A DNA stretch of 64,000 nucleotides from contig CM119263.1 in NCBI GenBank assembly GCA_051294375.1, forward strand, positions 22,966,833 to 23,030,832, in the 5' to 3' direction. The notes under the pieces are model-generated. The model made no database searches. It saw nothing but the letters and a program-made list of their open reading frames with translations, and was not told where the DNA came from. This document shows positions 36,346-60,699 of this stretch, piece after piece. Position 1 is the stretch's first letter. Each line of letters opens with the position of its first letter. The translations under genes and the position numbers were made by a program. Origin of the DNA: Paraspadella gotoi. Lineage: Eukaryota; Chaetognatha.

Positions 36346-38440
36346 TAAAGACGAATCAGATGTGGGGGAAGGCGGACGAGCACAGATCGGCGAGTTAAAT
36401 GGGTGATCGTCAGTGATTCCAAAGTAAAATCGATCCCGAGGTTGTACCTCGTTCTTCTTTGTATTTATAATTTTGATATAAATGACAGTTAGAGAAGAGT
36501 TTTTGTTTGCTTGCACTTTCAAAAAAATTAGGGGAGAAAAAAAAATTTCTGTCGCAGGTTTTACATCGTAGAAAAAAATTTAAAGTTTGGAATATTTATT
36601 TTGCGCTAGGTTAGAGGCAAACTAAAGAATATTTAAACAAATTCTAAAAATCAAATACAGAAAATTTAATTTGAAACTACTACGTAGTAATTTAAAATCC
36701 ACGGTAAATCTAAAATTTTATTTATAATTTTCGTATGCTAAATTAACTAATATTTTAAATAATTTTATATATTTATAAATATTAACAATTTAAAATATAT
36801 TAAACTAATCTAACAATCTCCGACAAAGCGCTAAAGTGTCCTGATCAAACAAGTTCCTTTTTCGAGTGATCTTGGAATTCGGAAAGAACCTTTGCTCTCA
36901 AACGTTTCTTTTTTTATTTTTTAGATTTTCACGAATAATAAATTTAAATTTTTGAATGCGGGTGAGTTCCGATCCTTAGGAAATTTGAGTACAAGATTTT
37001 AAAATTTTTTTTACAAAATCTGAAAATTATAATGGTGTATATGTGTATTTAGATAAGTGTGAGAGTTGAAAAAAAAAATTAATGTTCATATGCTTTAAAT
37101 TATAAATTGCAAATACCCTTTGTAGTGCCTCTGAGATAGGTTTAAGGTCCAGGAAAAAGAAAAAGGATTTTGAAATATTTGTAAAAAAATATATTTAAAA
37201 AATTATTCTTGACAAAACTGACAACTTAAGCAGATATTTTTTATTTAGAGCGAACTCGTGACGCTAAATGCTTAACTTTTAAAAAGAATTTCCTATTATG
37301 CTTTAAAAAAAAAAATTCAAAGGATTTGAGATACAATAAAAAAAACTCTGTACTTCTGGCAAAGTGCTCGAGTGTTTTTGCTGAATGAATTCGAGATAAA
37401 TAAGATAAAACTCCATCACTCCATCACCCCGCGTTGGAAGAAGAGGAAATAAAAGTGGGGAAAAAAGAAAAAAAGTTTTCCGTTTTCGTTGATCGATGCA
37501 TCACTTTTAGAAAACTGGCAGCTCTGTCGAAAATAACGGAAAATAATTATGGCGAAACTATTCAGTTTCAAATGTGATTGCTATTGCTTGCTTTTGTTAA
37601 CAGAGCGGTCATGACACGGTTTCGAAGTTTAGAAAAGAATATAAGAATGCAAACAACGTACCGCTTGCTAACTTAAACTTTATTAAAGCTTTCAAAGCTG
37701 TGCAAGGTTTTTGAAAAAAATATTTTGCGCCTCCTGCTTATTTTCTACAAGAAACGGAATAAATAGAAGAATAACAAATAAACATTTGATCCCATTAAAT
37801 TTGCTAGAAACGTAAAACCTGATCATACAACTTTCAAAAGTGGCACTTAATAGGTAAGATAAGGATGATTCAGCGATCAAAGTAACTTACCTTAAAAAAC
37901 ATATGCGATGACTAAGCATTACGAGCAATTAATGATTTACGGTAGGACCGTAGGCATAATCCAATCCAACTGACAAAGAGTAAGATTACTCTATGACTCA
38001 TGCGGGGAGAAGCCGACGACTGGCGTCTGATAATAGTGGGCGGCTCTTATCAGGCGATGGCACCGAACTCATACTCTTAACAGAGAGACGCACACAAATA
38101 CTGAGGCAAAGAGATGATGCCAACACGAAGACGACCGGGAGACAGTTCGTCAAAAGAGGACCGATCGATCCTGATTGGACCGAGCGACGGGATACTCACC
38201 TCTCATTGGTCGAATTCTTTCTGGGCTGGAATGCAGCCGCACAGAAGCAGCTGAGACAAGAAGAAAAAAAATTAGAATGATTCAAGTTTGAAAAAAAAAA
38301 GATGCGAAAATCCGCGTAAATTGAAAAAAAAATAATATGAGATAAAAATAGCTCAATCCGGTTTTAAAATTTCGCACATTGATTCGCGGTTAAATCTAGT
38401 TCACCGCGACATTAAAAAAAACCACAACATTCAAAGCCAC
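36346..38440. other. AT-rich intergenic stretch
   Basis: No exon supported. A 95-codon plus-strand frame at 37993-38280 was considered and rejected. Near 36825 and 37357 two related motifs (CAAAGCGCTAAAGTGT and CAAAGTGCTCGAGTGT) form an imperfect direct repeat. Confidence 0.45.
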
Positions 38441-38450
38441 AATTTTCCTC

Positions 38451-38463
38451 GTTGCTAGGAGAC
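38451..38463 (+). promoter_or_regulatory. RFX X-box-like site upstream of CFAP300
   Basis: GTTGCTAGGAGAC fits the ciliary X-box pattern RYYNYY-N(1-3)-RRNRAC with a one-base spacer. It lies 207 bp upstream of the CFAP300 ATG. RFX factors control many ciliary genes, so position and gene identity both fit. It is a single short motif and has not been tested. Confidence 0.45.
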
Positions 38464-38669
38464 GCGTGAAACTTTTTTTCGTGAATAGAAGCAGAAGGAA
38501 AAGATATCTATCTTCGCAGATCATAATTTCTCCTCGCTCCTCGGATTTTAATTTAATTTCTTGAAAAAAAAAAGTTTAATCTAAGACGATTAAAAAAATA
38601 AATTCAGTCTTTTAATCCCCGCTTACCGCGAAGAAAAGAAAAGGAAAAAAAAATCTGCCGCGGAGAATC

Positions 38670-51403
<12,734 letters not shown>

Positions 51404-53276
51404 CAAAAAATTATAAAAAAAAGACACAAAAGTATTTTTCTCGCTCTTTGACTAGATGCTTGTTTTTGTGAAATTTTCTGACTTCATCCTATAATGTTGC
51501 CTTTGAATAAACTGCTTTCCCCGAATGAAGCAAACTTATATTCGCCACTTTGTTGTTTCAATGACAGTAAACACATTCATAGGAAATAAAACATGTCAAT
51601 AACTTTTTACGAAACAAATTAAACTTTGTTTTCGGAATTGAAGACGAAACATTTAATATCTAAACGTTCTTAAAATTTGGCGTCTACCTCTGCCAAGATG
51701 CAATGTTAAATAAAAAAAAATTAATAGATGAAAAAATGGCTGACCGATTTAAGACATTAACGAGGGGGGAAGTAGGCAAGGAACGAAATGAGAAATTTTG
51801 GTTCTTTTAGAACTAAAAAGAAATGAGGATACAACTTAGCCTAGCATGAGGAAATTGGATCCGTGTATCCAAAAATCACAAGAAAGACTTTGTTGAATCA
51901 ATCAACCCCCTTTGCTGTTTTCCTCTTTTTTTTTAGCGATTTTGTAATTCGTTTTTTTTAATTCTAAAGGGGAGTGAATTTTCAACAACAATTACCATAC
52001 GATCTTTTCTTTTTTCAATCATCCGTCAAAAAAAAACAAATATACATTTCGGCAAAGAAAAATTACGCAGGCCAGAATTCAAGAAATGGAAGGGATTCAA
52101 TCGACTAATGAACTAATTAATGGTTGCTTTTTTGTTTTCTCTATTCATAGAAGTGAATTCTATTTGATGCCACGTCAAATCAGGAAGCAAAAAAAAATCT
52201 CATTAGCTAAAACGATAAGAGGAGTATCTTGAGTTTTGTTACCGCAATACAGATATAATATAGTTTGTCGATTCGTCGATATGAATTAAATTCATTTGCA
52301 GATGACATCTAAGGATTATGCGATTAGCGTAATGTCGGTGGACGCTCTATTTGTTTATTTTTTACGTATTTCGCTAGAGCTATGATAATTAGTGCAATAG
52401 CAATCGTATTTCTGCAGAAAAAAAACAAAAAATATAATTGTCGGATCGGAATAGAGATTGCTGCTGATTGTTTAAAAACAAAAGACACAAAAACGAGATG
52501 TCGCTGCTAAGATAAGAAAATAGGAATAGGGATATAATCGAAAGCGGAACAAAAAGAAAAAAAACGGGTAAGGCTGAAAATACCGTAAGACACGTTTGTT
52601 CCGTCGATCAATCCGCTCTTATATTCGCAACAAAAAGAGAAAAGGCACCTTTCTCGCTCTGTACCGTGATATTTAGCTACTACTAATCGCGCGCGCAGAT
52701 AAAAAGCCATTCCCGGATTACGGGGGTAATAAATATATTTTTTAAATTTTTTTAAAAGTTTTTACTAAAAAATGTATCGACTTTGACAAATATGTAGTAA
52801 ATATTGTGAATTTATAACTTTTTACGTAAAATTTATTAATTTTAAAAAATATTCTTTTGAAACTAAGCAAAAAAAAAAAAAAAGACTAACGGGGAAAACC
52901 GGACGGGGGCAGAAAAAAAACGTGACTAGAGAATAAGTATAAAATAGGCATGCTCGACTAGAATCGCATAAGGATGCTAGTAATTATTTCGCATAAGCAT
53001 TATATAAACTAATCTAAGGTTCAGTTCGCTCGTTTGCGGCCACATTACCGTCGATCCAAAAAAAAAAAAATACTGGTGACATATTTTAATAATTAATTTC
53101 ACTTTTCCATTGAAATTCACCACCTCGCCCTAGACAAGGCGACGGAACCGCTCAAACCTAGCTTTATCGCTTACAACGAAAAAAAAAAAGATTTTTTTCG
53201 TATTACGCATTCTCCGTTTTTAACGAATCTTCTTGTAACGCGAACAGTCTCCAAAGAGATCTCGATATGTCCGAAG

Positions 53277-53340
<64 letters not shown>

Positions 53341-53393
53341 GTTGTTGTTGTTCATTCAAATGATTCTGCTCCAGCCGCTCAACCTTTGTCAAT
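51404..53393. other. intergenic region between convergent CFAP300 and FHL
   Basis: AT-rich, no exon seen. It ends with a (GA)n tract at 53279-53338 immediately downstream of the FHL stop, in the presumed FHL 3'UTR. Confidence 0.6.
53279..53338. repeat. (GA)n microsatellite in the FHL 3' region
   Basis: About 60 bases of GA, followed by a short GTT repeat. Confidence 0.97.
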
Positions 53394-56300
53394 TCAAAGG
53401 TTGGCGCGGCCGCAGTCTGGGCACAGGATGTCGTCACCGTCGGTGAGGAAACCCTGAAATGAAAAACAAAGGAACATCGAAAATTAACACCTTAAATTAA
53501 CACCTTAATTTGTTCCTAATATAACTTTTACAAGCAAGGAGGATTTACACCCAGGAATAAATACTAGAGATTTAGAAATAGCTCCGCCGAAGACAGGAAC
53601 GACAATACTACACTGCTTTACAGTGTACTCAGTTTAAATGGTCTACACTCTACACTCTACAGTGTGTTGTTACTGTACTGTTGAGCGCATGCAAAATAAC
53701 TCTAAAAAAAACCGGACGCATTATGATAAAAAAAAAAAAAAAAATCAAAAACAATAAAATAAACACACACCACACGCAAACGCACACGAATACCAAGTAG
53801 TATCAGAATTAGTCTAAGTGTTAGTATCAGAGATACGTAAAGACTTGTCTCACCTTTCCGACGAGAGAGGACGTACACTTCTTGCAGTTAAAGTGTTCGT
53901 TGTGCCAGTGGCGCTCTTCGAAGGAGATGTACTTCGTGCCTCCTAGCCCTGGGGGGAATAGGGGGAAGGGGGGGGGGAAGGGGATCGGGGGGGAGAGGGA
54001 AAGCATCAGAAGTGGGCGAGGGAATTGAAGACGGACGAGGGATGCGAGGGAAAGGGGAAGCAATGATTTTTTTAAAAAAGAATAGGGAAAGTCGGGATGG
54101 GACGCGAATCGTGGCGACATTTTTGTTCCGAAAAAACCAAAACACGGATTGTCTCACTCAGAAAGGCTCGTTTGCTATGTATATTGTATATTTTCTTTGT
54201 ATTTTGACTTTCTTTTTGCTATTTAAAATAGTTTAGAGATGAAACGAAAAATTCGTTGTAATAGCAATTTTTTTATTTTTATTATTGTACATGTTTCGAC
54301 TCTTAGTATAACACTAAGAGTCGAAACATGTACAATAATAAAAATTAAAAAATTGCTATTACAACGAATTTTTCGTTTCATCTCTAATGTATATTTTCTG
54401 AAATTCAAACCTTTTAAAATGTCAACTTATTGAGATTCATAATCATCGTGAGACAGTCGGTCATCCTTCAAAAATCATTTTGTTTCCATCTTCAGGGCGA
54501 TTTTTTTAAAACCAAAGGAAATAATATAAAAGAATGAAAAAAAATATTGAATAATAAAAACGAAAAACAAAATGACACTCCTTTGCACAAGAAATGCGGT
54601 TGAAAAAATTAACTACTAATAATTGAAGTGGAAATACTACACTCGACTAATCGGAATTAAAAATGTACCTGATTTGTCAACTGAATTATAAAGCGGAATA
54701 TAAAGGAAAAAAAATCTGACATATTGAATCTTAACTTCCCTCAATAAAAAAAAAAAAAAAAAAAATGGGAATGAGAAATCCAATGACGTCTCCCACGACG
54801 AATTTTCTTAACGATCACCCGATTCGTTCTTTCTTTATTTCTTTTTTTAAATTTTTTAAAAATTTTTCAGATTTTTTTGGGTTCGCGAGGGAAAAACTAA
54901 TCTTTTTCCGACGCACGAGACAAAAAGAAAGTGCGCGCGTTGGATTGTACGGTGCGGGGGTTTATATTGTTATCGGTGGTCAAAATTTTATTTCAGATTT
55001 AATTAATATCATTCCGAATTTATTCTCACCGTCTCCTTCCGTTTTTCCGTCATCTGAGAGATTAAAGATCTTCATTAGCCGATTTCCCTTTTATATATCT
55101 TTAGATTAAACGTTAAATTTCATTGTTAGTATATTGAAGGAAAACTTCCCCTTGAACACGAAAGCTTTCGGTTTTTCCAAAATTAAATACTTTTAACCGC
55201 ATGTATTAATATATCAGGGATAAGTTAACTAATTTGAAGGTAAACGGGTACTTTCATGGTTGAGTTGCAGAGCAATTGTTCAATATTTTATTGTTGTTTG
55301 GTTGTTTTAACATCGCAAAAATAAATCATGCGAGATGATAACGGCGGCCGAATGTTGGATTCATATGTGTGATGACCCATCTAAATCTAACGGTCTACAT
55401 AATACATAGATAGTAATTAGATACCCATTGTTGTTCCAAGTCAATAAATACGCTGACATCAAATAAACTCCGTCCTTTTATAACTTAACTTACCCGTGAT
55501 GGGCTTGGTGCAGGCGAAGCACTTTTTGGCGAAGAGTTCACCGAAGCAGTCGGCGCAGTAGGGCTTTTCCTCGCGCGAAGTGAACCGCTCACCGGCCAAC
55601 GACTTCTTGCAGTTGGTACATGTGAAGCAGTCGCGATGGTAAGGGTCGTTCTTGTATGTCACCCCGCCAGCGTTGATCACCTGGGTTTGTATCGGGGTGT
55701 GGTCAAGAACGTTATAAGTGGTGAAAATGTTTCATTAAATTTTTTTTTTTTCAAAAAAATTAACCCTGTGTTTAGCCGTACAACACGACAACCCGCCGCT
55801 AGAAAAAAATCGTCATTTGCAAACCTGAGAAAATTTGTTTTAATTTGAAAGTTTTTTTCTGTAATAAAAAGATTGAAAAAAAAAAGATTTGAGTTTTAAA
55901 ATGAAAGACGATTTTTAAGGCAACTTTTCTCCGCTCAAGTCAAACCAAGTCAAATCATAACCAATCAATATAAAATTTGGATTTGATTTTGATTTTTACT
56001 ACAAAAAAACTTTCAGATTAAAAATTTTTTTGCAGGTTTGCAAATGACTATTTTTTTCTAGCGGCGGGTTGTCGTGTGTCACCTTGTAATCATTTTAAAT
56101 ATGTACTTCCGAGTGATATTTAGTTGCTCTTATCACACAATCTTTATCTCCCATTCCAGACGATAAGTTAAAATTAGCTGCGTCGAAAATCGCGTGAGAG
56201 AAGTAGTTAATAGTTAAAAAACGAATTAACCAATTAATTTAGTCATTTAGTCGGTGAAAGTCCTTCTAATGATTTGGAAGAGGATTCTATGTTTAATCAA

Positions 56301-56774
56301 AGCGTAATATTGTTTAAAATTATTTCTAGTCCCAGTTTTGAGTTCTTAGCATTTTATATATACATATATCAAATTTTTGCGTCAGTATCCAGAAATTTCG
56401 TTTCTGTAAAATTCTGCTGACTTACCCGCGAATACCAAAAAAAAAAACGCCTCACCTTTTTGCACTTATTACACTTGGTCGCGTACAACTCCTCATAGCA
56501 AGGGACGCAGTAGTTTTGATCATCTTTGGGGATGAAGCTCTGTGTACCCAACGCCTTTTTACAGTTGTTGCAGGTGAAGCAGTTTTCGTGCCATTGCTTA
56601 CCCTTGTACTCCATTTTCTTTGTGCCTGATGATTGAAAAAAATTTTTGTTGTCAGATAGTTTACAGGACATTTTAGGAAATACTGTCATCTAAAATCAAT
56701 AATCGTAATAATAAAACGCCTCAAAATGGTTTCAAAAATACTTTTTTTCCTTTTGCCCTTTATCTATTTCAAAA

Positions 56775-56872
<98 letters not shown>

Positions 56873-59800
56873 AAATATCCTGTCTTAAGACCCGATAAAT
56901 TTTTCAACATCACGGACTTTTCGATGTAAACAAGGCGAGATTCATCGCGATGGTTTTCGATCTTCGGATCCCAGAAAAACCAAAGATAAGAGAGAGAAAA
57001 CAAAATTTATCTCCCGAATCCCACATGGTGTAGTCGATTAATCAGGTTTGTAAGTTTAAGTCGTCGTCGTTATGATTTCATTGCGAAAATTTCCGCCAGG
57101 TTGAGGCAATACGAGAAGCAATTAAGTAAATCAGGTGCGAAGGAGCGGGTTTCCCCCGGGGGTGGGTTGCGGGAAAATTCACTCGAATATTTGAACTATT
57201 TTTTTTCTATGGCGGTGGGAGATTCGTGGGGAGAGAGAAATACACTAAGTTCTTGAGTTTTATTCCCATAATACTAACTAAATGTAGGCTAATCGAGAAT
57301 GCAATCCCACAGACTCACCCAAGGACGCGGCGCCTCACCCTCGTCGGCCGAACTTACCCGTGGTGTCGTCGTAGTGATCCATTCCCTTTCCGCATCCCAG
57401 GCAGAGGATTTGGTGCTGCTCGGTCGGCAGCGTCATCGTCACCGCGAACGACTCTCGACGAGCTACGCGTGCGCGCGTGCATCGTGAGTGAGTGTAAATT
57501 GATTGGATGTCGTGCGTGCGAAACGATTTCAAGACGAAGATGAGTGCGAATTGTTAAGTGAGAGTGTGAGTGCGTCCGTATTTGTGTTTTTTTTTATAAT
57601 GAGTCAAAGTAATTTTGCAATATTTGGAAATATTTGAACAATTCCGTGTTCAAGATACAAACGGAGATCGCCATTTTTTTTTCGGGGGGGGGAAGTTGGA
57701 ACGCGAAGGGAGCGCGCGCGAATTGAAGAAGATAAAAAGGGGTCAGGGTTTAATAACCCGAGAAAAACAAAAGAAAATTAAACTTGAAGGAAATCTTATT
57801 CTAGAAAATTTGAAAATACAAATCTAAACTAAGTAAATCTTAATAAAAAAAAAACTAAAAAAATTTAAAAAGCCACTTCCTTCTTACCATTTCTTCCAGC
57901 CATGTTTCAGTCAAGATGTTTCGTTTGTCTCAAAAATAGCCTGACAAACGGAAAAGAGCGCAAAGGTTAATCAATTCCGCATTTTTCAAATCGAGCGAAA
58001 AATATATTTCTTGAAACGAACAGGAAAAACGGAGGAAAAAAAAAAGGAATAGAAAAAAGAAACTTTTGACAGAGACTGGGAATAAAAAAAAAGTCAAAAC
58101 CGAAATCTTTTTTTTTTTTTACGCAGAACATTTTTTTGAAAAGGAAAAAAAAAACCCGTAAATGTGAAAAAAGTTACGGTTAAGTTGACTTTTTTAGTGA
58201 AGGAAAAAAGTTTTGTAACGGGCGGGGGGAACAGGATAAGAAAACGCGAAAAGTAATCGTCGAAGGGAGGAAAAACAAAAATTCTCCAGGACGAAAAAAT
58301 GAAGTTTTTGAAAATGAAGAAAAGTTATTTTTCCTTCTCTACATTTTGAATATAAAAAAAAAATGTTTCGTGGACGAGAAAGGAAGAGGAGGAGGAAAAT
58401 GAGGAAGAGGAGAAGGAAAGAGAAAAGTGAGAAAGAAAAATCCCCGTCCGCGCGGGAAATATAGAGGAGGCGAGATTCTCTTTTAAATGGGTCGTGAGAT
58501 TCTATGAAGGTGGAGGTGGACGGACGGTGGTTGAAAGGGAATGAGGGGGTGGGGGTGGGGTTGATTTGGGGGTGAATAGAAGGCTAAGGAGAAGGGCTGA
58601 AAGATAGGCTCGGAAGTAAAGATAGGTAAAGAGAGGTGATGATGACACGAGGTTCGGATGAAGAAATAAGAAACTCAGTCGAAAAATTCGATATTGATTA
58701 TTGAGCTAATAAACGATAATAAAAAAAACAAACAAACAAAAAAACCCCGTGATATCATCTCTAACGATTGATAGAAGCAGGTGACGGAGGAAGAAAGAGT
58801 TCGTTTCATAAGATCCAGACGATGTCGTCATCGGTTCCTTCTTTAAACGGAATGCGATTTTCTCGATGTTTCGAACGAATCTGGATTCCCGAGGTTATGA
58901 TGACTGGCAGGCCGGAAAGGCGAGTCAGAAGCGGCCAGGTGCACTGTGCGGATTGCGGAAGTAGATGGATTGGACGGAAGAGGCAGGTTAAGCATTTACT
59001 GGAGGATGATAGATTATTTTGATTGACAGGGGGACAAAGAATAGTACTAATGCCCAAAAAAGGAATAGCAGACCATAGGCGTTTTAAAGATTAGTCGATG
59101 CTGGACAAAAATTTTGAAATAAATATCACAAAAGGTGAGTTAATAACTTTTCATCAACAATAAATGATTAAAGCTAAAACTTTCACTAAAAAGGTTGAAT
59201 TACTATATTGTATAAAATCATTTTGATCCAGGTCTTATTAGCTCATGACAGAGTCCCATCACACAAAGTTCTGTCCGATTACGGCGAAAGATATGAGACG
59301 AAGCCTGGGAGTTTTCTCCAAGTCCCGGGTCTCGCCCGGTCACGGGGGAGAAAAGAGGAAGAAGAGGAGTAAGATGTTTACACTTAAGATAATAGAGATG
59401 ACCTCCAGACACAAAACAAAGACCGCGAGAACATCTGCCAGACGACGGTGAATATTTCCACAAGAAAGTAATACTTACATACTTATATTACTTAATATCA
59501 TAATGGGATATAAAATTTTCATGTGAGATTCATAGTGTAAAAGTATTTAGACGAGCGAGAGTGATGAAATATTTTTTTGTCATCAAATCCGTCATAGAAA
59601 AAAAAATGTTTAACGATATTCATTTAAGAAATTGCCATGGGAACTCAGCTATGTGGAACTTTGCCATTAACGAGAGAGGTAATAGAGGCATAGTGTACTT
59701 GGTTATTTTTGGGTTTTCATCATCAGAATATTATAGTATTTTATATTTTATATTTTATATATTTTATATTTTACATGAGGATTTGAAAAGTAATAATAAT

Positions 59801-60664
59801 CATTTTGTAGTTTAATTAACGCAGTTACATAAACGTAAAACCAAAATCTATTCATTTCACGAAAGTCAAATTCTTGAAAAATCTGTTTTTGATGACTCAG
59901 ACAGATGAAAAAACCCAGGTCACATTTCTTTCACTTCAAGTTTAGGAAAAAACGAAAAAGTAAACAAAAAGTAAATAAAAGTAAACAGAAGGCAAACAGA
60001 GGGAAAATATGAAAATAACAAAAATTAGGACGAGTAAAGATAGAAAATAGAAAAACTTGCTAGCGACGTAAAAACATATTTTCAAAAACTGTGACTTCGC
60101 TCATTTTAACGGACTTTAAATCTATTAAATCGACCTTTTATCACAAAAAAATAAATAATTCAAACCCTAAAAATTGTTTCGACTGATAACATTTCTTATC
60201 ACTCAAGATTTTTTTACTTTAACGAACGTTTAGTAAACCCTTGACAAAAAGTTTTTTTCCTTTCTATTAAGATAATTCCAGGTTAAATTTGTGTTAACCT
60301 TCTCTATCTTTCTCTCTCCTGCTTTCACTCTTTATCTAACTTGTTTTCTTATATTTTCTGTATATATCTTCTTAAATCAACATTATTCATTTAAGTTGAA
60401 AAAGAAGTGTTGTGAAAAATAATTTGTCATCCCATTTTTCACCACTAGTCGAAAAAGGACTTCCTTATCTTCAAAAAACAAGAAAGGATTGAAAAAAAAG
60501 TCATTGTCGCGGCTGGACTTGAAAATAATTAAAAATTTATAGCTAATTTTTACATACGCTACATATACTTCAGATTAATAAAACTTTTTGTCATCTTAAT
60601 TTTTTTACATTAAGGGAAGCCAAAAAAGTTTCTGACAGACCAACAAACAAGCAAACAAATATAT

Positions 60665-60699
<35 letters not shown>

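Noticed and set aside
37993-38280. 95-residue plus-strand open frame upstream of CFAP300
   Set aside because: No family resemblance, Arg/Asp-rich composition, and it lies where the CFAP300 promoter is expected.
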